Part shown: piece by piece, positions 12,501 to 22,700 of the stretch
Layout of the letters: the number at the start of each line of letters is the position of its first letter
How positions within the stretch are numbered: position 1 is the first letter of the stretch
NCBI GenBank assembly: GCA_037367405.1
Contig: JAZKJV010009793.1
Span: 186,001-250,000 of the forward strand
Direction of reading: 5' to 3'
Source: Ottelia alismoides
Taxonomy: Eukaryota > Streptophyta > Magnoliopsida > Alismatales > Hydrocharitaceae
DNA length: 64,000 nucleotides
Program-made: the position numbers and the translations under genes
The notes under the pieces: generated by a model
Told to the model about the DNA's origin: nothing
Seen by the model: the letters and a program-made list of their open reading frames with translations, nothing else
The model's database searches: none

Positions 12501-15500
12501 ATAAATTTCTTCGACATATATTAATTGTACTTTTAATTACAACAATATTTCAAAGATATATATATGTATTGTTTAATTCTTTCACAATATTTATAGACAA
12601 CGTATTCCTCTTTGATTGGATGATGTTGTTCTATCTTCTATGTTGGGGTTCTTATCTCTATTATTTCACCATATCTTATAATGTTAAGTATTATATATTG
12701 GGCATAGGATATATAATTACATTGACATATATATAATTATAGTTTTATGCAAATTTTTTTTATAAAAACCGAGGCTTACGCCTCGACCACCTCGAAGTAA
12801 GGATGCAAACGGATACGGATATATCCGTATCCGATCCGTCACCGTATCCGTTTTATACAGATTTTGACGTCCGTATTCGTATCCGTTTTAAATGGATACG
12901 GATATGGATATCATTTTGATATCCGCAAACATCCGTATCCGTATATCCGTTTTAGTATATAAATATAGTCGTAGATTTATTTTTAACCACATATAACATA
13001 ATTCTCTACCTCCTTTTACCATATTTATATACTTTTTATGATACAAACATATTTAGTAAATTAATATCATGTGTTTTCCATCCAATTCTTATATATTTAT
13101 GTCGATTCTATAGAGTATTTCTAACATTACTCGTGTGCGATCAATATCCGTTTTACATCCGTATCTGTTTTTAAGCATATGTTAAGATAGTTTTAATATC
13201 CGTCAATATCCGTATCCGCATCCGTATTCCTATTAAAAAATGGATAAGGATATGGTAATATCTATATCCGTATCTGTATCCGACCGTTTGCATCCCTACC
13301 TCGAAGCTATGCCTCATCTCAATTCCGAGGAAAACGTCTCGGTCCACATTTCGGTTTTTCAATATTCGATAACATGTCTTCTTGGCATTTTCAATATTTT
13401 CTATTTCAATGAGCCAAAGAAGGTGGTCATTCCTCTACTTATACTCTTCCTCGATTCTTGTGAAACTCTATGTCCCCGTAAATAAGTGCTACTTCTCATG
13501 CGCTTCCTCTACACTGAATAAGAGAACTTTGACCAATTCTTGCTCTCCTTAAAATTAGGTGAAGAACTTGAAAGGAACTTGAAGGTAAGAAAATAGCCTT
13601 CTAGTTTTCCTTGGAAGAATTGAGAGGATTATACATAGGCAGAGGTTTTTTATGTTTCATTTCTGTATGTTAAGGGGAAGGAACGTATTTTTCTTTGAAG
13701 GCGTTAAATTTCTGGATTTTAAACATATAATGAAACTATACCATAACATATATTTATAAAAAAATGTTTTTTAGTCTCTCCCTTGCATTCCATTTGTTCA
13801 TACCATTTCCCTCCATTTCTTTCCCCTTTCAACCTTTCAGTCCACATTTTCCAATCTCCATCCTTTCTAGATTTTAGTCACTTTATTAGTATCTGGTTTT
13901 CGATGATGGGATCTGCTTAATAATCGCATACATTGTTAGCGAGTGTTGTATTAATGACTGTTTTATTAGTCCACCTTCCATGTTTTTTTATTGGTATTTG
14001 GCCAAGGAGCTCGAATTTCTTTGGTTATCACAATTTTTTCTGTTGTGCCAAATTCAGTAGATATTTTTTTTCTTTTAGTTTTTATTAAGTAATTTTGTCG
14101 GTGTTGGCATTCATTGTTCCGACTCCTCAGGAATGACACACGTCTTCATGCATGTTTCATGACTTATATATTCATATATCGATTTTAGCTTGACTCATGC
14201 GATTATTCATGGACAATACAAAACCGTTCTCATAAAATGAGGTCAAAACACTCTCTTTTCCGTTATAAATCTTCTTGGGCAGAGTGTAGATGCAAATACT
14301 ATCTTCTTTCCGGGATTTATAACCTCATAATTTTCTCCCTCTTAGTTTGGAAAGTGGTTATCCTCTTAGTTTGGAAAGTGGTTATGGTTCTCTATAGCTA
14401 TATTTGAAATAAATATACAACGAGCTGCTGCATGTTGCTGTTTTGGATGTTGATAGAGATGGTATGCCACCTTTCTGCTTTCTTATCTTTGTTGAGCCAA
14501 TTTTCGAAGTTCACAGGAAGCTGTCTAATTCAATTAATGAGCTTACTCACAGGCCAATGAGTCAAGTAAGATGCTTTACTTATTAGTTTCAACATTTTTT
14601 TTTACAGATGTATTGCCTGTGACTGTCTGAAAAGTTTCTTGAGGTTGTACTTTAGTAAATATTTACTCTTCAATCTTACTCTTCACAGGAGCTGCTATGG
14701 GAGAAGATGTAATTAATGGAAGATATCAGGCTGTTCCTTTATCATATGGTGATAATGGTGGTTCTATTTCCAATAGCAATGCTGATGATGGTTCAGACTA
14801 TTCTGGTTATCATCCGTGTTTTCCATTGCCTGAATATCTACTCAAATGCCTAGTAAGTTTATTGTACCTTTACTCCCTTTTTCTGTTATATGAAAATAAG
14901 TTTCTTTATGGATCATTATTTTCTACTTGTCTTGCTTGTCCAGTGATTCTTGTTCAGCCTGCATTTGCTATTCTAAGGGCTACATGTCTAAGTTTCAGAT
15001 TGTTGAAGAAGGATGAAGTTCTTTACTAAGGTTGGGCTAGTTTGCTTTGTTGTCTCATGACTTAATGTTGGACAGGTGGGATGAGAGACATATAACTATG
15101 CTCTGAAGAAAAAAGTTTCAAGCATGACCTCAGACTTGTTGGGCCTGCCCTTGTATAAACTATTTAGTTGCTTAGTTTATGTTGGGCTCACACAGATTTT
15201 TATGTAGCAATAACCTTGGAATGGATTTAACGTGATATTTACTTTTATATTTTCTATCTACTAAAGAAGTTGTCTTCCTTTGGTGTTTCATGCAGCCTCC
15301 CAGTGAGAAGTTTCATCAGATAATTGCAAGAACTGCGATGTTCGTCAGTAAACATGGGGGGCAATCGGAAATTGTATTGAGGGTGAAGCAGGGCGACAAT
15401 CCTACATTTGGATTTCTGATGCCCACTCATCATCTTCATGCCTATTTCCGTTACCTTGTTGAGCATCCTAATCTTCTTAATATTTGTCCTGTCGATGCTC

Positions 15501-18254
15501 GAGATGAAAAGAACATGCTTGCTGTTGGGGAAAATGAGTCAAGATTGGCTGGTGAAGCACTGTCATCACTTGGATCTCTATATGGTTCTCTGGATGAAGA
15601 TGAATATATAACCCAAGAACCTTCAGATAAAAAACGGACGGAACTTGGCAATCCTGCTGATACCAACACTGGTGATTTGATTCAGCAAATCGTTAAGGAA
15701 GAGTTTTCTGTTCTTATCTCTGGCCGTGAGACCAAATCTGTTCCTTATAAAGACAGCACATTGTCGCTGAAGAAGAACCTACCGGTAGTTGCTCCAAATG
15801 CCATTTCTGTTACTAGCAAAGCAAAAGCTAAGACTGATCCTCTTGGCACTTCGCCAAGTAAAGCTTATCCAAGCGCATCTAACATTGAAAAGTTAATTGT
15901 GGAGCCTCCATCCACTATGAAGGAAGCCATCAGCAAGATTGTTGAGTTATTCTAAGAAATGGAAGGGAATTTGAAACCGTCCTTATTGAGCAGGACCGGT
16001 CCCATGGTAGATTTCCATTTCTTCTGCCAACTAATCTGTATCATGCGTATTATCTAAAGGTTCTACATGAAGCTCAGGAGGTAGTCTTTAAACTCTGATG
16101 TCATTTCTCATTGTAATGCGGGCATTATTTGATTGATTTCCTCTAGGACTCTCCACATAATCACCGCATTTTTAATATGAACACTTGTTTCTTTTTTTTA
16201 AAAAAGTCTGCATTTTGGCTTTCAAACGGCTGTCATCACGTATTAATATTAAGGTTTAAATGTTATTTTATTTTTTTGCATTTGTTACACGTGAATGTCT
16301 TGTGCAGCTGCAAGTTTAACTGTGTTCTTTGCTGTGATTTATTTATATTTCTTAAATAGGAAATGGATGCTGTGTGGCATAAATTTCGGAGACTGATAAG
16401 ATCAAGATGTCCTCTTTTTTTGTTGAATAATTTAAATAAATCGTCTATTTTTATGACACCTGCTGGGAGTTAACATTCCCTCAATACGTCAAATATTAGT
16501 CCTATTGTTGAACATTATGTTTTCTTCCTTTAGTCAGAATGAATTGTAGGAAACATGAAGAGTCCTTTATGGTTGAGTTCATTTGAAATGGTGGAGAAAT
16601 TCATGCTTTCATTTTTGTATTTTTTTATATTTTGACTGTATTCTGGTGCATTTGATTTTGCAGTTTAAGCGACTTGATAAAAAACCCAACGCTCAAAAGC
16701 ATGATTCACACCAAAAGCTGGATGGTTCAAGAAAATCTCGCGAAAGATATGGATCTGCTCCTCAGAGCTCTGCAAGCCAGTCAGAAGGCTTATATGATCC
16801 TCAACGAAAGGAGAAGTTCAAGATGGTGATTGGTGGGGGCAAAAAGGATTCACCAGAATCATCCCGGGTACCTGCCAAAGATTCTGGTGTCAGTGTCGAT
16901 GTGGCAGCTGCAATTGTTATGGCAGCGACAAGAGGCTTGAGTAGTCCAATGGAATTTCAGAAATCCAAAAAACCAATGGAATTTCAGAAATCTGACGAAC
17001 CTTCTGCCATAAGTGCTGATATGTCTGCCACCAGAGGCTCACGTAGTCCGCCTGAATCTGATAATCCTTCCACAACTATCGCCAGAGAGTCTGGAAGTGT
17101 TTAGCTCCTGGTCATAGTCGTCCTAGTTTTAGCTTTGGAAGCTTAAGCACTGATATGGCTGCCAAAATAGTCATGGCTGCCACCAGAGGTTCACGTAGTC
17201 CACCTGAATCCTGTGGTCCTTCCACAACTATTGTTAGAGATTCTGGAAGTGTTTTGACTCCAGGTCAAAGTCGTCCTAGCTCTAGCTTCGGAAGCTTATC
17301 TGCGCTCCAAAGCGGTAGTATTTCAATTTCAGGAGGGCGAGTTTCCAACATAGCACCGAGCAGTTCAATTCCTCGTATTTCACCTGTATCTAATGACCAG
17401 CTGGATGGAAAGTGTACAAGTGGTCCAGACAGTGTGAAAGTTGCTAATGCTATGGCAAAGAATGTGGCCCTTGCTGCTGCCTGTGAGGCGGATTCTTCAG
17501 AAGCTTCCATGACTAAGGAGCAGAAGCTGAAAGCGGAGAGACTGAAGCGGGCCAAGCTTTTCACCTCTTTGATCAGAAGTGGTGGTCAAATTGCAGACAA
17601 ACTTTTACCAGCATCTGTTGAGCAGATTGGGTCTCACGTTGCTGGGTCTGGTTCAGCAATCTCAGGTTCTGTATCTGATCTTAGCAGGAGAGAAAGGAGG
17701 GTAGCTCGGTGCCTGTAGATGCAGGGAGCCCGCACAACTCTGATGAGAATGACTCCAGTCGTCAAGGAGTCAAACACAGGTCCAGGAAGCACTCCTCGAG
17801 GACCCGAGGGAGTGATGACGATGATTTTGAAGAATACTCGTGTAAGAAGCGTCACTCTGAATCTGACAGAAAGGAAAGAAGGCACAAGCGGCACAAACAC
17901 CATTCGTCGAATGCTAGTAAGCACGAGAGCTCCGAAGATGAGGTGCCACATCGGAAGAGATCCAGTTCCGGCCATTGCCATTACAGGCATGGCGACACTT
18001 TTGATGAAGAGTATCATGACCGATCAGATTCACACCGTCGAAGAAAAGCCCACACTGAAAGGAAGCAACCGGTCCATAAGCAGGAGGAAATGGCGACGAT
18101 ACTAGAAGAATCTGATGGTATTTTGACTAAATCTAAGAGCGCTGGTTCCGAAGGTATAGCCCCAACATCAAGTTGGGGTTCTCAACCCGATAACACAGGA
18201 ATTTCTGATGATTTAAGAGCGAAAGTCCGAGCTATGTTGATGGCCACATTATAG
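9522..18254 (+). CDS. SWAP/SURP-domain splicing regulator (three 1-base frameshifts)
   Basis: Exons 9522-9816, 14689-14852, 15296-16080 and 16664-18254 have GT-AG borders and matching phases (1, 0, 0), giving about 945 aa. Exon 1 holds the DRY_EERY-type start (GRHALLFDDD, LIDRYDVRHLL, then ERYLDL). Exon 3 starts with SURP module 1 (PPSEKFHQIIARTA... GFLMPTHHLHAYFRYL) and ends with SURP module 2 (about residues 361-412). Exon 4 encodes a KEKFKMVIG segment, an internal duplication, a coiled KEQKLKAERLKRAKLF helix and an Arg/His/Ser-rich tail. The family (suppressor-of-white-apricot homologues) regulates alternative splicing in the nucleus. Three one-base losses break the frame, near 15947, 17100 and 17695; adding one base at each restores conserved sequence. 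I therefore suspect consensus errors, though a recent pseudogene is possible. Intron 1 (4.9 kb) is full of hAT-type elements. Confidence 0.9.
10667..11578. mobile_element. hAT-type non-autonomous element A1 (912 bp)
   Basis: Flanked by a perfect 8-bp duplication CATATAAC (10659-10666 and 11579-11586). Ends are CATAGTTTTAAAAAGCG and, on the other strand, CAAGGTTTAAAAAAGCG. Both subterminal zones are packed with GAGGCG/CGCCTC palindromes; the middle is AT-rich and non-coding. The 8-bp duplication and short terminal inverted repeat place it in the hAT superfamily. It sits in intron 1 of the SWAP gene. Confidence 0.85.
11592..12064. mobile_element. hAT-type element B1 (473 bp)
   Basis: Flanked by a perfect 8-bp duplication AACAAAAC (11584-11591 and 12065-12072). 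Ends CAATGTTCAGGAA and, on the reverse strand, CAGTGTACAGAAA. The interior is rich in GTATGCGG words and shares the block CGGAGGGGTCACTG with two other copies at 42147 and 47769. It is non-coding. Its left target copy overlaps the right target copy of element A1 by three bases. Confidence 0.85.
12230..13370. mobile_element. Element A2, degenerate copy of family A (interrupted)
   Basis: The interior (repeats of the word CATAACATAAATTTCTTC) and the right end (CGAGGCTTACGCCTCGACC...) match the reverse complement of element A3 at 36191-37276. The left end is not preserved. A 501-bp hAT element (12798-13298) is inserted in its GC-rich subterminal zone. Boundaries are approximate. Confidence 0.6.
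12798..13298. mobile_element. hAT-type element C1 (501 bp) nested in A2
   Basis: Perfect 8-bp target duplication CCTCGAAG (12790-12797 and 13299-13306). Ends TAAGGATGCAAACGG and, reverse strand, TAGGGATGCAAACGG. The interior is dominated by GGATACGGATA/TATCCGTATCC subterminal repeats and has no coding capacity. The insertion is in the palindromic end of the older A2 element. A diverged copy of similar length is at 33670-34163. Confidence 0.9.
13371..14688. other. Remainder of SWAP intron 1
   Basis: Non-coding intron sequence with no recognised element. A 25-bp word starting CTCTTAGTTTGGAAAGTGG is duplicated in tandem at about 14340-14390. The intron ends with a pyrimidine-rich tract and CACAG at 14684-14688. 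Confidence 0.6.
17011..17297 (+). repeat. Tandem duplication inside SWAP exon 4
   Basis: Two in-frame copies, about 17011-17144 and 17145-17297, each encode a segment of the form ATRGSRSPPES..PSTTI.R.SGSV followed by a Ser/Pro/Gly stretch. The second copy carries an extra 18 bp (KIVMAA). The first copy lacks one T in the run after SGSV (17100-17102) compared with the second, which creates the TAG stop at 17102-17104. The comparison of the two copies is the best internal evidence for that frameshift. Confidence 0.85.
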
Positions 18255-18702
18255 AGGAAGGGCTAGACATCGAACATGGCAGAAATTTGTCTTGTTCCAA
18301 TGTTTAGCATCAGAGACCCAGTTCCTTTTTTTTAAATATCTTGACAGAGACGTAGATTGTGATTTTTTATCTCCAGGCATCTTGGCGATGAAGGGATCGT
18401 CGTGGGGGGCTTGTTTAATTCTGGGGAAAATCTGTGGAAACTCCCATTCCCCAGTTTTAAAAATGGTACGTTATGAACGTCTTACACTTTTTTAGGGATC
18501 TGGATTTCTCTTCAAGTAAAGGTTGTTCATTGAGTAGCTCAACAATCGACCATTTGGATGCGGAATGAAAAAAACCGTCGAGAGTTGTGGAATTACAACT
18601 TGAACTGCTTATCGAGGCAATGAGGAGAAATTTGCAACGTTAAGAATGTGCGCATTCCGATGGATTGTCTGAATGGAGCACCGTTTGCCATTATTGTTTT
18701 AT

Positions 18703-19900
18703 GAGATGTTTATACCCATAACCTTGAATAGTTCCGTAATTACTCTAGGAATTTATGATAATCACGAATTACATCCAGAACTTCGAGTAATGCTTAACCT
18801 TTACATGACATAACTCTGTGTGAAGTTCCATTTTAATACTTCGTTAACTATGACGGAAAAAGTCATATGTTGGCCATTTTGCCTTTCGAAAGACATCATA
18901 TTTATAACATGATGCCATTTGTAAGTCAAACAAAATGATGGCCCCACATATCCCCGGTAAGCCTAAGGCCTTCGTCTCGCACGTCCTCGGCAAGCAGCTC
19001 CCCCTCCCTCGGTTCCTCCCCCCCGCCCCGCGGAGTCCCCCCCCTCTCGTCGCCCTCTCGAGCCCCGTTGAAGCTCCCCTGCCCACCCCCTGCTCTTGTG
19101 CCCAATTCCTATCCTGCCAAGACCAGCCACCATCCGAAGCACCCCCCTCCAGCCCGGCTGAAGTCCCCTGCCCACCCCTTGCTCGAAACGTACAACCGCC
19201 CCTCTCCCCCCCAGCTCCCTATCCCGCCAAGACCAGACACCACCCCCGTCTGCCCCTTGCTCAAAGACCATGCCCCGCACCCCCACCCCCGCGTGCCCAT
19301 CTCCTCGTTCCGCCAAAACCAGCCACCATCCCCATCTGCCCCTTGCTCGAAGCCCACCCATCACCCCGTCGGCCTGGCTGAAGTCCCCCTGCCCCCCCTC
19401 CCCTTGCTCCAAGCGTACCCATCACCCCCTTGCGAGGAGCATGCGTCCCGCCTGCCCCTGCTTGAAGGCCACGCCGACCCGGATGCAGCCCCCTGCCCAC
19501 CCCTTGCTCGAAGCGTACCCCCACCCCCTCGCGAGGAGCCTACGTCCCTGTCACCCCCACCCCCCGGTCTCGCCAAGACCAGCCACCATTCGAAGCCCCG
19601 CACGCCCAGCTCCTGTCCCGCAGCCAAGGCCAGCCACCATTGGAAGCCACCCCCAAGTCCAGCCCCCTCTCCCTGGAAGCTGACCTTTTCTTTTTATTTT
19701 TTTGGTTTAATCTCAACAGTTAAATCAATGATTGGTTAGATTAACTCAGCTTTCTGGTTGAGTTAATAGACTGAACTAACGGAAGGAAGGCTATGGGTGT
19801 AAAACATAGTGGTTATTCGGGGTTCTGGATGTAATTCGTGATTATTGAGGGTTCTTGAGATAATTACGAAACTACTCAGGGTTATGGGTGTAAATATCCA
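18703..19900. mobile_element. Mutator-like element M1 (1198 bp), GC-rich cargo
   Basis: Perfect 9-bp target duplication TTGTTTTAT (18694-18702 and 19901-19909). Terminal inverted repeats begin GAGATGTTTATACCC and, reverse strand, TGGATATTTACACCC, and extend inward about 100 bp with the shared words TAATTAC and CGAATTACATCCAGAAC. The middle (about 18940-19680) is very C-rich and made of imperfect repeats of a CTGCCCACCCCTTGCTCGAA word. Long proline-rich open frames there are compositional and I do not call them genes. It lies 0.45 kb past the SWAP stop codon. Confidence 0.85.
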
Positions 19901-19962
19901 TTGTTTTATCAGGTAATATTGGTATTTTTTGTGGTGACGTACTGAGATAACAACGTAATATC

Positions 19963-20757
19963 TAGGGCTGTGCACGGGTTACGGGTTAGACGGGTATCCG
20001 ATCCGATCCGTATGGATCGACCCGAAACCCATGAGTATCCAGCAAACTATTTTGGATCGGGTACCCCACCCTGTTTGATCCAGCATATATGGAGCCCCGA
20101 CCCAATGATCCATGGATACCCACGGATCGATCCATTTGATTGTCTCTCCAACATGGACAATAACCATGGGTTGACGGATCTTATCCAGGGACTTGGCAAT
20201 CTCTTTGCCCATCTCGACTTCGAAATTGCTTGCGATTTAAATCGTTGATTGAAATCGATAATTTGAATCATGTGATATTCTAATTTGAGCGAACTTTAAT
20301 TCGACCCATAGCAACAAAACAAGTATTTAATTATCAAGTATCGATCATTTAAAATTCGAAGATAAACATATTATACTTGCTTTGAAAAAGCGTAAGCATA
20401 TATCGAAGCCGGTTTATCAAAGCCCGTTTTCTTTTTTGTTATTTTATTTTTGTGTTCATCGTGATCTTTTCAATCAAAAGTTGTGCAAATGTAGAAGTAA
20501 TGTTTGTTCACGTATAAATGATTTATTAACGTTGATTTTTTCTTAAAATTCCCAACTTAGAAATCACATCTCAATCATATCATGGATTGATATGTTTTAG
20601 TGATCCGCGGGTACCCGCGGGTAACCGAGGTCCATTCATATAATTCGGGTATCCGTTATTATGGTTATCCGTTGCAATGGATCGGGTCGACCCGATAATG
20701 ACGGATCAAGACGGATAACAGTTAAACGGATCGGGTATCCACCCATGCACACCCCTA
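19963..20757. mobile_element. hAT-type element D1 (795 bp)
   Basis: Perfect 8-bp target duplication GTAATATC (19955-19962 and 20758-20765). Ends TAGGGCTGTGCACGGG and, reverse strand, TAGGGGTGTGCATGGG. Subterminal zones are filled with GGGTATCC/GGATCGGG words and the centre is AT-rich and non-coding. Decayed relatives occur at about 31600-31740 and 33590-34345. Confidence 0.9.
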
Positions 20758-21059
20758 GTAATATCGGTATTTCGCTATTTTTAATGCATTAGGCTTAGTA
20801 GCACGATTGCAGATTTTGTTCAGCTCCTCGACGGTCCATCTCTTTCCTGCAACGTCTTGTTCTGAGTAATTCTCGTCAGCTCCGTCCAGTAGAGGATAAA
20901 TGAGATTTGTCCATCATCATGGTTCCGTTAGTTCGAGAGATCAGGAAATACCGTAGACAGGAATATAATATATATGATACGTTAGTTAATAAGGGAATTT
21001 TTCTCGTAGTCAATAATAAGCTGTGTTAACCAAGAAGAAATTAAGATGTTGCTACCAAA

Positions 21060-21330
21060 TCCACCAAATAAATCTAACCAAAATGGAAGGAATTCCCATT
21101 ATGGAACCATCCTTACACTTATCAAAGAAAGTCTTCTTTTTTAAAAAGATACAAAAAAATGCAGGGACTAAGTGAGATTTTAATACTTATTTAGTCCCTT
21201 TAATTGACATAAACATCGACCTTTTAGTAAGATAATACGGGAAAAATGTTCGAGTCGGGATAGCTTTGTTGGTAGAGCAGAGGATTGAAAATCCTCATGT
21301 CACCAGTTCAAATTTGATTCCTGACAGTCA
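21060..21330 (+). other. Plastid-derived insertion (trnL-trnF spacer and trnF)
   Basis: The segment ending in the trnF-like sequence is preceded by words typical of the chloroplast trnL-trnF spacer, such as TTTAGTCCCTTTAATTGACA and a TTTTAGTAAGAT stretch. This shows a fragment of plastid DNA in the nucleus. The left border is uncertain, and the sequence past 21330 no longer looks plastid to me. Confidence 0.65.
21254..21326 (+). tRNA. trnF-GAA (pseudo): Plastid-type tRNA-Phe(GAA) relic (pseudo-tRNA)
   Basis: 73 nt from GTCGGGATAGC to CCTGACA, matching chloroplast trnF-GAA. The anticodon loop TTGAAAA with anticodon GAA and the TTCAAAT T-loop are kept. The D-arm has TTT in place of the usual CAG, and the T-stem has a change (GATTCC for GGTTCC). 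Mutations in the D and T arms in a nuclear setting suggest it is a non-functional relic rather than an active gene. Confidence 0.8.
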
Positions 21331-21647
21331 ATTTATGTATAAATATTCATAGAAATTCATAAAAAAGTTGGTTGAGGATACATTGAATAGTCTAGAGCAT
21401 GCTACATACTTATTCATATAGATGTATGTATATATACCTCCATTTTTATTTTTATTTTTGTAAAAATATGTTAATTCCTCATAATATTCTCTCTCCTTTT
21501 CCTTCCTCTATCTCGATGACTGGAACAAAGGCTTTCATTTTTGTTGAATATAGTTCAAGTAAGCCTAGATTGAGCCCCTAATCAAACTAATTTATCTCTG
21601 GTGGTAAATTTTCGACAGGCAGTAAAACTATCGTCACGAATAATAAT

Positions 21648-22513
21648 AGTGGATTTTTACATGCATAACCTTGAATATTTTATAATTACAATCATAGCCC
21701 TACATAATTGTGAATTACACAAGAAATCCCGGATAGTCACTCAGTCTCACACCCATAACCCTCCGTTAGTTTTCCTGTTAACCCAACCATATCATTGGGT
21801 TAATTAACCCATGATCTATCCAATTGTTTTTTTAAAAAAAAACTAATGCTATGTCGTCGCTTGGAAGCGGAGGTCCAGGGGGCTGCTGGAGGAGGTGGTC
21901 CACGCGAGGGCTTGGGGGCGGAGGTCAAGGTGGAGGGGGCTGGAGGAAGAAGGGGGAGGTGGTCGACGCGGGGGGGGGGGGGGGGGTTGGGAGGCTGAGG
22001 GAGACAGGCTGGAGGAGGAAGGGGAGGGGTGGTAGTCTTCGAGGGGGGGAGGGGAGGGGGAGATGTTGTAGGGAGATGCAGAGCTTGCAGGAGGACGGCC
22101 TTGTCGAGGCCACGATGCATGGAGGGGCTTCTAGACCGGGGCGGCGGGGGGAAGAATGGGAGGAGGAGGTGGGTGCCAGAGGATGTAGGAGGGAGGAGGA
22201 GCGCAATGAGGGGTGGGACGCAGGGAGCTTCTAGGAGCTCAGTAGGGGGATGAAGGGGAGGAGGAGGTGGGTGCTAGAGGATGTAGGGGTGGGGGTTGGC
22301 TGGCTGGAGGAGGAGTTCGACGGGTGCGGGGGTTGGCTAGCTGGAGGAGGTGAGTGCTGGAGAGTTCGACAAGAGGAGGGGGGATGGAGAGGGGGGGGAT
22401 CTCCTTCGTAAATAATGAGAACTTAAAGGGTATGTCCTGCATGTAATTTACAATCATACAAGGTTATGATTGTAATTATAAAATTACTCAGAGTTATAGG
22501 TGTAAAAATCCCT
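21648..22513. mobile_element. Mutator-like element M2 (866 bp), Pack-MULE-like
   Basis: Perfect 9-bp duplication AATAATAAT (21639-21647 and 22514-22522). Ends AGTGGATTTTTACATG and, reverse strand, AGGGATTTTTACACC; the inverted repeats carry the same ATAACC..GAATTACAC words as M1 and M3. The G-rich interior contains a segment (about 22212-22370) that, reverse complemented, matches the 5' leader of the TPK gene 1.5 kb away (about 23871-24003). This includes the stretch CATCCTCTAGCA, CCACCTCCTCCTCCCCTTCA and CTGCGTCCCACC. A second, shorter copy of the same block lies at about 22150-22200. No intact protein is encoded. Confidence 0.8.
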
Positions 22514-22700
22514 AATAATAATCAATAACTTGGAATTCACTTGAAAAGGAATGAGTCCCAAACACATCTAAAGCTATAATTTATAACCATCCTTATCTTG
22601 GTAACGTGATCTTTCCACTAACCTTCCTCGATCTATCCATCCGAATAGTCACAATCTCTACCTTCTAAGCTGTTCATTAACATATATATATATATATATA

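Noticed and set aside
19068..19739. 223-codon proline-rich open frame on the plus strand
   Set aside because: C-rich core of element M1; repeats of a short GC-rich word keep several frames open at once.
21254..21326. Functional nuclear tRNA-Phe gene
   Set aside because: Sequence is plastid-type, with D-arm and T-stem changes and no visible nuclear terminator run; treated as a relic.
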